Shown: piece after piece, positions 34,107-46,300 of the stretch
Position numbering within the stretch: the first letter of the stretch is position 1
How the letters are laid out: each line of letters starts with the position of its first letter
DNA from: Dryas octopetala
Lineage: Eukaryota; Streptophyta; Magnoliopsida; Rosales; Rosaceae
DNA: 64,000 nt
Reading direction: 5' to 3'
NCBI GenBank assembly: GCA_963921425.1
Contig: OY992834.1
Span: 6,572,001-6,636,000, forward strand
The notes under the pieces: generated by a model
What the model saw: only the letters and a program-made list of their open reading frames with translations
The model's database searches: none
What the model was told of the DNA's origin: nothing
Program-made: the position numbers and the translations under genes

Positions 34107-34663
34107 GTTCGCTTCTCACCATTCTTCCTCTTTGCTTTGCCTTTTGTTGTGCCTGTCTGTTTGCAAGTATTATGTTTATCAGTCTGGGCCTTAGAAACAA
34201 ATAGCAGAATCAAATAATGAATGGTTGTTTTAGTAAGCTTTGTAGTTTGTTTTCACTTTCCTTCTAATGGCTGAATCTCAAGCATGGTCATTAAGTGTAT
34301 CAAAGTGAATATGTTGATACTGGGTGATGGAAGTAGATGAACCCATTTGCCCATTTAGTTCATTGGTTTACCAGTCTTCAGTATGAATAACTGCGTTTCC
34401 AACCAATCGGTTTCACCAATTCAAAGCCGTAGATACTGCTAGATAAATGTTGCTCCATTTTCCAAGTTTGCTCCATTTAGTGGTGCTTGAAGAGTTGGTT
34501 TTGTATTGTCCTATAGAATGAGTGTTCATTGATTCATCTTCATGTTGCTGCAATTTCATATCAACCTCAAAGTCTAGAATTAATCCATTTGAGACCAATT
34601 TTTCTTACCACCATAGGTTTTTTATTAATAGCATGCGGCATATGTTGAATGGAGAGGTAATTT

Positions 34664-34805
34664 CATGTGGTAATGCTATACTATACATGCATGTCTTGTG
34701 GTAATGCTACACTATTCATGCATGTTGTGTGGGAATATTACACTATACATGTATGTCCTGTGGTAATGCTATACTATTCATGCATGTGGTGTGGTAATCT
34801 TACAC
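34664..34805. repeat. ~34-bp imperfect tandem repeat in the leader intron
   Basis: Four to five units containing TGGTAATGCTA and TATACATGCATG or close variants. It lies inside the inferred first intron of the ADC synthase gene. Confidence 0.8.
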
Positions 34806-34990
34806 CATTGAAGTGGCCATGCTGCAAAAGAATAATTTTTTAGTACATTAATAAATTCATATAGGTGTATAGACAGAGACTTAAAAGACCAAATTTCTTT
34901 GCATGGCATATCTGATTGTGTACATTTCCGTGTTGCAGAAGCTGTGTTTTGTGTCTTGTGTATAATTTGACATTCTCCATCATAAATAAA

Positions 34991-37850
34991 ATGAATTTCA
35001 CTTTGTGTTCGTCATCTTCTGAGCTGAGACATCCTTTTGTTGAGGGGTTGCGATGTACAAACAAAAATATGCTAGAGTCTGAGCCTTCTGTGAAGATTGA
35101 TAATTTCATTAAGAAGGAAACTACTCAAGTTTCTAATCATGATGCTAGAAAGCTGGTGATGTCTAGCAATTTGATGCCTCAGCACTTAAAAGGATCCTAT
35201 GTATCCCATGTAGGAAAGAAACACCTGGAGGAACCTGGTCGGAAGCTGGAATTTGTGAGGACATTGTTGATTGACAACTATGATAGCTACACATACAATA
35301 TATACCAGGAGCTGTCTATCATTAATGGGTGTATGTTAGCTCTCTCTCTCTCTCTCTCTGTATCTATCTATCTCCTCAATGTGAAACCACTCATTACTGC
35401 TTGGGGCTATAATATTTATTTTTATTATCTGTAACCTGCTTTGATCCTCTCTGATTATGCATGATCTGATATCTCTAATAGATGAGGATATATTTAATGT
35501 TTGCCTACTGAAGTCTTGGCAGATTCTCCTAAGGAGCCCTGATGAGGTATGCTGAAAAGTATTGAAGAATGTCAATCATGCTACCAAGATAGCCATAAAG
35601 AGGACATTGCTTCTTATATGAGAAATTTTTTCCTTGGCTAGATATATTAATATATTTCTTCATAAACCATATGGATAGATAAATAGGATTGGGCAGTAAT
35701 ATAGTTGACTGACATTTAATACAGATATGCGTGATTTAAAATTAAAATTTGATTTGGCCTTAATTGTTACTGTTCTGACATTTTGGCTTCTAACTATGCC
35801 AGTGCCTCCTGTGGTGGTGCGAAATGATGATTTGACATGGAAAGATGTCTGCTATTACTTGTATGAAGAAAATGCGTTTGATAATGTTGTTATATCACCT
35901 GGACCTGGTTCTCCAACATGCCCAGCAGACATAGGTGAGAATGTGTATGCATTTGATAATGTTGTATAATTTTGACGACTTGTATTGCATTCTGTTTCTG
36001 TTTTTAAATGAAGTTTTATTTGGAAAAACATCAGCTTTGTAGAGTTCGTTTTTGTTCCCGATTGCAGCCCTTTTTGCTGTTTGCTTTAAATATTCAAATT
36101 CTATTATGATTTTTTCATTTAGAAACTATTTGAATCTCTCAGGAATATGCCTTCAGGTGCTGCTTGACTGCTGGAATATCCCTATTTTGGGTGTCTGCCT
36201 TGGACATCAGGTATTTTAGTTTTATGCTTTAAGTTAACATTCCGTAGCTACATACTTACTGAGATTTTTCAGGGAAGCTTATAATATATCAATTGAGTAA
36301 ATGACTCTAAAGACTACCTTAACAAATACATACATGCAAAGGGATCTTGACTCATTCTTTTAAGAGTTTTGTATCCAAAGTTCCATGCCAAAAAGGAAAG
36401 TTGGCTCATATACAAATATTGGGGGTTTGCATTCACAATTTCTCAATCCGAAGAGATTTTAGATCCTGCAGGAAGGTTTTCCCTTTACGTATGTGTAAAT
36501 AAATATTTGGTTCTGGTGCGTTACTTATATATTATATTTGATCTGAATCAACAAATGTTTGCATGTGAGTGTAAGAAGGGGATATCATAATGCATAGCGT
36601 CAAGAATGATAGTTCTCCTAATGTGATTTTATTTTCACCTTTCTCCTGGATGACTTTGATTTAACAGGCTTTAGGTTATGTGCATGGTGCTAAAGTTGTC
36701 CACGCATCTGAACCAGTCCATGGACGGTTGAGGTATGGCTGTTTACTATTACGAGATCTGGTTTTGTGAGTGTTTCCTACTGATCTCATAATTATTAATC
36801 TGAAACATGCTTTATAACAAAGTTATTTTGGATTGAAGCTTTGGTATTGTGATTTTATGGGTTCCCCTTCTATTAAATTTCTACCCCTTTTTTTTTTTTT
36901 TTCTGAATACAGTGAAATTGAGCACAATGGGTGCAGACTTTTCAATGACATCCCTTCTGGCCACAACTCAGGATTCAAGGTCAGTCTCATCTTAAAATTT
37001 GAAGTTGAAATTAATGCTTTTCAGAAAAAAAAATGATAAGAATACTTTTCAGAACAAATTAATACTTGTGAGATCTCATACTTTTCTGTAGAACCCAAGT
37101 TAGTCATTCTTCGAATTTCGAATAGTGGATCTACACTTGTCAGGAAAAAAATTCTTAAAACTAGAGAAGGTTGAACATGTTTTCTTAGAACTTTGATATT
37201 TTAGTGTGGTTTTGCAGCAACTGCATGCTGCAGCTTCCATGGACCTTTAGGGTGATTGTGAGACTTATTCTTAACTCTAGTTAGCTATATGCCTATACCT
37301 AATTGCAGGTGGTTCGCTACCATTCACTTGTCATAGATGCTGAATCACTCCCAGATGAACTCATTCCTATAGCATGGACTTCTTCCATGGATACACTTTC
37401 TTGTATTGAAACCCAGAAGTCTGATGTTGCCTCAGAATTTGCAGCGGGTTATTTTTCAACAGAAATGAAAAATGGAAATAATTTGCCTTTCAGGCATTCT
37501 GCTAGAGTGCAGAGCAAAAAGGTTCTCATGGGCATTATGCATTCTACCAGGCCTCATTATGGTGTGCAGGTGTGCTGCATGGTTAATGCATTTTTGATTG
37601 TTGTGGCTTTGCTTTTCCGTGCAATACTCTCTTGACTTTATGTGTTGACCCTTCAGTTCCATCCAGAGAGTATTGCAACCTGTCATGGAAAGCAAATATT
37701 CAAGAATTTTAGAGAGATCACAGAGGATTATTGGGTGAATTCGAGGACATCATTCATCAACCATGGAGATTTTCATCAACCTGGTAAACTGGAGCTCTTT
37801 TCTAGAAATACCTGTTTATCCTTCTTCTTCCTTGGTGAACTACCTTTATC

Positions 37851-37903
<53 letters not shown>

Positions 37904-40900
37904 TCATGCAGTCTCACTTGCTCACACACATGCTTAGTCTCATGCTGACATTACATACTTTCATATACATGCCAATTACCTTTTCTGACCACTCTTGGAA
38001 GACACCTAATTTCAGTTTCTATGAGGATGACTCTGGAATGTCAGGTGTTTTTTATGAACGTTTTTCTGAAGAAAATTTTTTGCTTTACAAACCTGAATGT
38101 TATGTGATGGCTTTTATTGTAAGGAACTAAAGATCTCACAGAGGACCTTCAGCTTTGCTAATGTCTGCTGGTTCTAGTTTTATATGCTTTATAATAAATT
38201 TTTTTAAAGAATAAACTGCCTGTAATTTACAGTGAACTTTTTTAGCATGCATGCAGATGCCCCATGTTAATCGATTGTTCACAGAAGTTCCTAGACATAG
38301 GCAACTAGTAAGTAATGCAGATGCTCAACTATACAGCAAGGCTTCTAGAAGTGGCCGTTTAGTGAACAATGAAGATAATAGAAGTTTTTCTGGAAAGGCT
38401 GATATGGTAAACCTTTTGCATCCAAGCATTGGTAGTAAATATCTGAAGTTGAAATGGAAGAGATTTAAGCACTTAGCTGGTCAAGTTGGTGGAGCAAAAA
38501 ATATATTTTGCGAACTGTTTGGACATCATAAAGCTGAAAACACCTTTTGGTTGGACAGTTCATCAATAGAAAAGGTCTGTTGCTTGCTCAATGACTTCTC
38601 TTTCCAATTAAACAACTCAATAATACGTCTTTTATCTTTCTTCTGCGGCTTTGGATTTTAAATGTTTACTATCATGCCTATACCCATCTTAAAATAATAA
38701 TGTTAGTCCAGCTTGTTTTGTAAGTTGTTTGGTAAGTTTCACTTGCTCTTGCTTGCTTGTTTCAACCATTATGATGATTTTTCCTTCTCTCATGAATGTG
38801 TTCCGAAGGTTTTAGTTGAAACATTTGTCATTTACATAATCTTTTACTCTTTTTATGGTGGTTTGAGAATGTTCATAACACTACTATTTCTTACGATGGC
38901 TATTGTCCCTGTTTTCTTGAATATTCAGAGAAGAGCACGCTTTTCATTTATGGGAGGAAAAGGTGGAACTCTTTGGAAGCAAGTGACCTTTAAATTGTCT
39001 GATAAAAGGTTTGACTACACATTGATTTTAGAAATTTTTATCATCAATCATTTTAATTCTTTTTGTTTTTTTGGGCCAATGGTGGTTTTAACATGCAACT
39101 ATCAGTGCATAACTACCTTGCTATTCATAATATTTACTGATAGAACTATTTATAATTCTCTTTTAGAATAAAGCTCTTATGAGTATTGTGAATCTTTGAA
39201 TTAAAATGATATATACTGCAATTTTCAGTGATATGACTTTGAAGGGCAGAGGTCTTCTCTCTGTTGAGGATGCTCAAGGCTCTACCAGCAACACATTTTT
39301 GGAAGAAGGTTTTCTTGATTTTCTGAAAAAGGTATTAGTGGAATTACAACTTGTGGTGTAATCTTCATGTGTGTGCCGATGATATCTTCTTAAATGACAT
39401 TTTTGTTTTTACCAATTTAAGTCTACCTATCAAGTTAAAAACATTATCATCTGGGAAGCATGAACGCTTTGCCAAGTATCCATGGCAGTGTTGCAGTGTC
39501 ATGGTGTCCATGTGTGTTGTACTTGTACCAGTGTCACGTGTTGACATCTGTGCTTCATAAATTATTGTGTGTATACTTTTCATTGAATGTAGCAGATACT
39601 GTAGTGCACCAATTGAATATACTTGTTAGAACAATGAAAACACATTTGGCTGTTAATCAATGGTAGTGTTTTAAAGAGCTCATGAATGGTGCTTCCAAAT
39701 CATAAGGTTGTTTCTGAATGCCTCTGAAGTGTGTCTTGATTTTTTGAATGCCTCTGAAGTGTGTCTTCAGTGTTCTTGTACATCTATCTTATTGTATTAT
39801 ACTTTATACAGAGATCATCTTAATGATCAAAAACTCATGACAGAATATACTTTCTGCTGTTCATTTGAAAATAAAAGTTGTTTCTGATTATGTTACTATG
39901 TTCACAGTGCCCTAGTTTTAAGTGATATTTGTTGCTTGATCTGTGTTTCAGGAGCTCCTGTCATTTTGTTATGATGAAAAAGATTATGAAGGGCTTCCAT
40001 TTGATTTTCATGGTGGATATATTGGTTACATTGGGTATGCAGTTAATTTTATTTGAATGTAATATCCTTGGACCATTGTTTCCTTCTTATCCACTACTCC
40101 CTAGTGCATGAATTGAGTTTTTTTTTTTTTTTTTTGGTTTTGGCTTGTGGAAACCGGTTTCTCGGAAAATTGATTTTTTGTAAAAGCATGACAGAAAAGT
40201 TGTCATTAAACTCTACCAATGTTTTCATTGGCTCTCTTCTGCTTTTCTGTTTTTCACCACGCTCCGCGAATACTTTTGGGGTAAAGAAGTTTTAATCAGT
40301 AGGCTTGGTTGTTCTAATATATGTCATATTTGCACGATAAATTTATGGCCAGCTGTTTCTCAATCACAACCCATTCAACTTAAATGGAAAATGCAGTTTC
40401 AGTTTGTCTATGCTCTTGTGTTTCCTTATGATTAATTCAAGTCTGGCATCTTTAAAGAAAATACCTTGGAGTAATGCAAGGACCATTCCAATAAAATGCT
40501 GTCTCCTTGATTGAGGAAAAAAAAAAGGTGCTGATGGCTCAGGTAGTAAAGGACTGTAATCCCGAGTAAGAGTGTGACTCAGAAGATTTTATAGTAGACA
40601 TCTTTTTACTTTTTTAGCTGTCCTGATTGCAGTGCGGTTGTAAGAAGTTATCATCTCTCTCTCTCTCTCTCTCGGGCTCTGGACACAGATGCTTAGATTG
40701 AAACTAGCACACAAATATTTCATTGCCACGGCTTTTTTTATATGGCTCTTAAATTTGGTGGCTAATGTTATATATCTCTTGTAATGCAGGTATAGCCTTA
40801 AAGTTGAATGTGGTGTGGCATCTAATCGCCACAAATCCAGGACTCCAGATGCTTGCTTTTTCTTTGCTGATAATCTTGTAGTTATTGATCACTACTACGA

Positions 40901-41995
40901 CGATGTTTACATACTTTCTATAGATGAAGGATGCACAACCATGACACCATGGTTGGATGATACAGAACAGAAGCTTCTCAGCTTAAGAGCTTCTGATACA
41001 AGGGAGGGAGAGGGGCCAAGTTTACAGGCTCAAAGATCTTCGCAATGTCAAGGAAGTTTTCTTGCAGATAAATCAAGAGAGGAATATATAAATGATGTTG
41101 ACAAGTGTCTGAAATACATAAAAGATGGTGAAAGCTATGAATTATGCCTCACAACTCAGATGAGAAAAAGAATTGGGGAAATGGACTCATTGGGACTTTA
41201 CCTTCACCTTAGAGAAAAAAATCCAGCACCATATGCTGCGTGGCTTAATTTTTCAAAGGAAAACCTATGTGTCTGCTGTTCTTCCCCAGAGCGGTTTTTA
41301 CGGTTGGATAGGAATGGTATACTGGAAGCAAAGCCCATTAAGGGTACTATGGCTCGTGGTGCAACACCGGAGGAAGATAAACAACGCAAACTACAGCTGC
41401 AATACAGGTATTATAATTCTCTTCTTTTTCAACAGGATTAAAATCATAAACGCATATCTATGAATTGATATGCTCTGCCCTCTAATATTGTGAGTTTCTT
41501 TCCCTTGCTCTCAGTGAAAAGGATCAAGCTGAAAATCTGATGATTGTTGATCTTCTAAGAAATGACCTTGGTATTGTCTGTGAGCCTGGCTCTGTTCATG
41601 TGCCCCATCTTATGGATGTGGAATCATATTCTACTGTTCATACCATGGTGAGCACAATTCGTGGGAAAAAGCGGTCAGATGTAAGTGCAGTTGATTGTGT
41701 GAGAGCTGCCTTTCCAGGTGGTTCCATGACAGGTGCGCCGAAATTGAGATCAATGGAACTTCTTGATTCAATTGAAAGTAGTTCGCGAGGTATCTACTCA
41801 GGCTCCATTGGGTTTTTCTCATATAACCAGACATTTGATCTAAATATAGTCATTAGAACTGTTGTTATACATGATGGTGAAGCTTCAATAGGAGCAGGAG
41901 GAGCCATTATTGCTTTATCAAATCCTGAGGATGAGTACGACGAAATGATTTTGAAAACTCGTGCTCCAGCAAATGCTGCAATGGAATTTCTTTAG
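34991..41995 (+). CDS. ADCS: Aminodeoxychorismate synthase, chloroplastic (PabA-PabB fusion)
   Basis: Thirteen coding exons: 34991-35330, 35803-35934, 36143-36210, 36668-36732, 36913-36979, 37309-37569, 37657-37783, 38246-38574, 38929-39008, 39229-39331, 39952-40034, 40790-41407, 41515-41995. All borders are GT..AG and the 2754-bp frame is clean (917 aa, about the Arabidopsis length). Residues 1-80 are a Ser/Lys-rich plastid transit region. The glutamine amidotransferase half shows [24 protein letters not shown] (nucleophilic Cys) and QFHPES. The PabB half shows [18 protein letters not shown] (its Lys is the PabB-type catalytic residue, unlike anthranilate synthase), [11 protein letters not shown] and [12 protein letters not shown]. 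The enzyme converts chorismate plus glutamine to 4-amino-4-deoxychorismate in the plastid, the first step to p-aminobenzoate and folate. Chorismate synthase follows 1.4 kb downstream on the same strand. Confidence 0.96.
37854..37901. repeat. (CT)n microsatellite in an ADCS intron
   Basis: About 24 CT units in the intron between coding exons 37657-37783 and 38246-38574. A reading frame runs through it, but it is intronic. Confidence 0.95.
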
Positions 41996-42095
41996 GGATT
42001 GGCATGTTTTCCGTGGGAAATGTTGTGGTGTTAAAGAACAGCTCTTTAACACCAGGCAATATAGCTTTACTGGTTTCATGATTGATTTCTCATAC

Positions 42096-42101
42096 AATAA
42101 A
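42096..42101 (+). terminator. Probable polyadenylation signal of ADCS
   Basis: AATAAA 100 bp after the ADCS stop codon, in a T-rich context (TTTCTCATACAATAAATGG). Confidence 0.55.
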
Positions 42102-42129
42102 TGGTTGTTTCTTGTTATCAAAAAAATAA

Positions 42130-43080
42130 AAGGCTGTTTCTTATAAATCTTATTCCAATTTCACTTGGTAGTTGACTGGTACAGAAAACAAATCTGTATG
42201 CAGCCCCGGAGGATCATAACTTCATGGTCATATGTTAGTGACTAGAAATAAGAAACTTTTGCTTGTGAGTATCTTTTTTTCTTTTTGATTACTCATTACA
42301 CACAGTTCTCTTAAAATTTCCATCCACTCCCATTTATAAAATTTACTTAAAACCAGCCATGGCCAGTATTACCCTTTGCTCATATTCCAAATGATGTAAA
42401 AGTCCATTTTGCTTCACACTAATAATGCTAGAAATATCATATTTTGGAATTATATTGTGGTACCAAATTGTTGTATCCCTAACATTACTCATACCCAGAT
42501 CATGTTCCCAGAGGATTGGAGCTGGCAAAATGTGACAAAATCAAACATACCACTCCTCACCAGTACACTACCTACCCCACAGTCCCACACAAAGTACCAA
42601 AGCACCAAACAAAAGAAATTAAATAATGAACTTTTGAGGACTTTGGCGTAAAACGGAAATTTGGCTATCAGAGCAAAAACAACAAAAGACAATTCCTCTA
42701 TCAAGGATCATTTAGAAATTATAGAGGTATTTCGAGTAAAATTAATTTAAACTTTATAAATAATGTAAATAAAATGTAAGTGTGTGGATGAATTTAGGTC
42801 TGTAATTGTTTGGTAACTTAGTTGAAAGACTCGTATAATTATTTCCAATTTATTCAAGTTCAATTCCCCTCCCAACAACTGAAAAAAAATAAATAAAAAA
42901 AGATGAATTTGGGCCGGTATGATTTCTAACATCCCCTATTGACCGTAAGTTGTAATTGAGTAAGATTAGGTGTCTAGTTCCAAAATAGTTCCAATTAAAA
43001 ATATAATTGCATTTCTTGGTAATCAAGTTTTAATTAAAAATTTTGATAATTAAGTTTTAATTAGATTTGTATAAAAAAAA
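42130..43080. other. Intergenic spacer between ADCS and chorismate synthase
   Basis: AT-rich, no gene. Short enough that the two neighbours probably share chromatin context. Confidence 0.6.
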
Positions 43081-43089
43081 TTGTAGTCC

Positions 43090-43097
43090 TATAAATA
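43090..43097 (+). promoter_or_regulatory. TATA box of chorismate synthase
   Basis: TATAAATA followed by an A-rich region, about 290 bp before the ATG. This implies a leader of roughly 260 bases. Confidence 0.55.
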
Positions 43098-43384
43098 CCG
43101 GGAAGAATATTATATTTATATCTGAAATTTGACAGTACCAACCAAACCACCAAACCCCGACGGACAAAAAAAAAAAAAAAACCACCACCAAACAAAATAG
43201 TGAAGGAAAGGAATGAGAGGAGTGGTGGGTAGGTGAAGTGGGTTGGTGGGTTTTATTGCATCTACTTGTTTGTTAATCTTCTCAAACACATCGGTCATCA
43301 GCAGCCATTTTGTTGATTTTGCTTCCTTCTTTTGTTATTGTTGTTGTTGTTGGTGGTGGTGAGCTGAGAATTAGTGAGAGTTCA

Positions 43385-46300
43385 ATGGCGTCGTCTCTCT
43401 CGACCAAACCATTTCTCGGCACATCTAGGACCGATGGGCTTTCTGGGTTCTCCTCTCTCCCCTCTGATCTTCGAAGCCTCTCTTCCCCCTCCGTACAATT
43501 CGTCATCCGCCCTCGAACCCTCAAGAAGCTCCGTTAGTCTCTCTCTCTATGATTTTCATTTGATTTTGCTTCTGCCCGATTTGATAATTTTGTTTCTTCA
43601 AATTTCCATTTCGCTGCGTTTATATTTAATGCATCAATCATATATTTCTTATTCTGTTTCATTGCTTATAATTGTTTAGCTACATCATTGAAGGCTCTAC
43701 ATGCTGTGCGTTAAGCTTTTTTCCGTTAGCAATGTGTTAGAGATTTATAATATGCAATGCAGCTCCTGCATTTACTTTCTGCTTACCGTATAATTTTCAA
43801 GTAATTATCATGAATCATTCTCTTAAATAATAAGTCATTGGTATTGTGGTGACTTTAAGTAGCTTCTGCAAGTACTACCCAAGTTCTAAAAATTAAGCAT
43901 CCATGTTTTTCATTTAGTCCAATTGAGCACGGGACTGAGACACGGTTAGTTCTAATGGAATTTTTTAAATAAATGGGGGTTGGTATGTGAGGGATTGTTG
44001 TAGTCAGTTAGAACTTTTAAATCTGAAATTTTTGCTGCTGAATTTCAGAGGTGCAGGCAGCTGGAAATACTTTTGGAAATTATTTTCGTGTTACAACTTT
44101 TGGAGAATCTCATGGTGGCGGTGTTGGTTGTGTAATTGATGGGGTTCCTCCTCGGGTCGCCCTCTCTGAAGCTGATTTGCAAGTGGACCTTGACAGAAGG
44201 TATGTGATAGAGGGCTCCCCCTTTTCATGTGCATTTTAAAATTTTTTGGGGAGTTGGAATTGGAAGACTCTCTTAACTTGTGCTGCGGCATTTGTATGGT
44301 TGATATTGCCTATTTCATGCTCATTTTCAGGATTTTTGATACTAGTATGTCTTTTCCATGTTCATTTTCATTTCAAAGTTTTTGAGGTATTTGATCTGTG
44401 CTCATCAAATGCTGACACAATTAGTTTCCTTGGATATGGACTGTTTATATGGTTTATATTAGTTTAGTGTATTCTCCGTGATAATCATGGAAAGCTTCCT
44501 TTATAATTATTGGTTTCTGATTGTTTTGATGCAAAAATTTCTATTGTTAATCATTAGAGTGCTGTTATCAGGAGGCCAGGTCAGAGTCGAATTACTACGC
44601 CTAGGAAGGAAACTGACACATGCAAAATACTATCGGGAGTTTATGAAGGTTAGATCTTTGTGGACTTCGTTGTTTGTTCCTTTTGTATTCTCTCTTCAGC
44701 TAAGAAATTTCATCTCAACTCATCATTGCGTACTCTGATTGGTGATATATAATTAACTTCAGGAATGACTACTGGGACACCAATTCTTGTGCTTGTACCC
44801 AATACTGATCAGAGAGGACATGTAAGTATCTAGTGTCATGGGACATATATGAATTTGTTGATATGGTAGACTAATCTTTCTTTGCCATGTGCTTTCTTTT
44901 TACCTTTTTTTGGGCCTTGAAAATTATAATTTTCAATTAGGTTATGAGTGACTCCAAATACTTGAGAACCTGTTAAGTAGTCTATTTAATCATATAAGTA
45001 TTGCTTAAAACTAGACGAAGCTTAAATTTGTTTATGTGCATAGCTAAATATGGATGTCTCATGGAGACATAATCCCTCCAATGCTTCTTAGTTCTTACAG
45101 TCTATACAGCATTTAAAATGATTTTATTTTGAATTTCGTAGCTTTCAGAAGAATCTGTATCATTTACTCTGTAGGATTATGGCTGAGATATTTCAAATTG
45201 ATGCTATTCTAGTATTACATAGATTTTTGCCCTTATGTGACACAAGCATATGATGGATGCCTGGTGCTTCTTTGGGGTGCCCAAATACTTCTGATAACAG
45301 ATTAGATTAGTTGGTAAACACAATGTGAGGGCTGTAGAACTGATTAAGTGGTTTACTGTAGTGTTTGTATATGATTTACTGACGCATAATATATAGGATA
45401 ATTTAAATTGACTATCGCATTTATACTTTTACAAGCCAATGACTTGTACATTTGAGCAGTGTTGTACTCAATTCACATTGTTTATGGTGCATGGGAGGTT
45501 TCTGATAATTATTTTGTTGGATTCTTAGGATTATAAAGAAATGTCGACAGCTTATAGGCCTTCACATGCAGATCTAACTTATGATAAGAAGTATGGTATC
45601 AGATCAGTGCAGGTAATGTCTTTAAGCTTAAAAATTAAATGTTCACAAGCATACATGTTTTTGGAATTGCATATATTTAATCTTAACCTGATTTGTAATT
45701 GAAGGGTGGTGGTAGATCTTCAGCTAGAGAAACAATTGGAAGAGTTGCTGCAGGAGCAGTTGCCAAGAAAATCCTTAAGAAATTCTCAGGAACTGAGGTG
45801 CGTATGTACTAGTGTGTGTGGGTGCATATTTTGCTGTTAGGTGGGTGAACTTTCTGGTAATCTTGACCTACTGTTACTTGGTACTGAGTAACTTACGATT
45901 TGAGGACACTTCTTCCTTAAATTTTTCTGTGTGGGGACACAACACTCATGTCCACCCATGTCAGATACATCTTTTGACGCACAAAAATTTGCAAACTTAT
46001 CTATCTTTTAGCATGTTTGCAAGAAAATTAAACTTTATTATTCTTGTAGTCTAATAATATGCCTCTTCTACAAGTAAAGGTGTGCTTAAGAATAGGTGAT
46101 ATTTGTATGACTAAAAAAAGTACACATATGTATTGGCATGACCACATGTATAGATTTTTGGAAGTGGGTGTGCCAAACATGCCATGTCTGTATCAATACA
46201 TAACACCCATGTCTTGTCCTCAAATCATAGTGAACAAGTAATTGCAATTTGGAGCTTTTAATACCAGTTGTCTTGCATGTTGATGGAAAAAGTTTCACAA

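Noticed and set aside
37642..38130. 162-codon ORF in ADCS
   Set aside because: Only its first 42 codons are exon; the rest is intron including a CT microsatellite.
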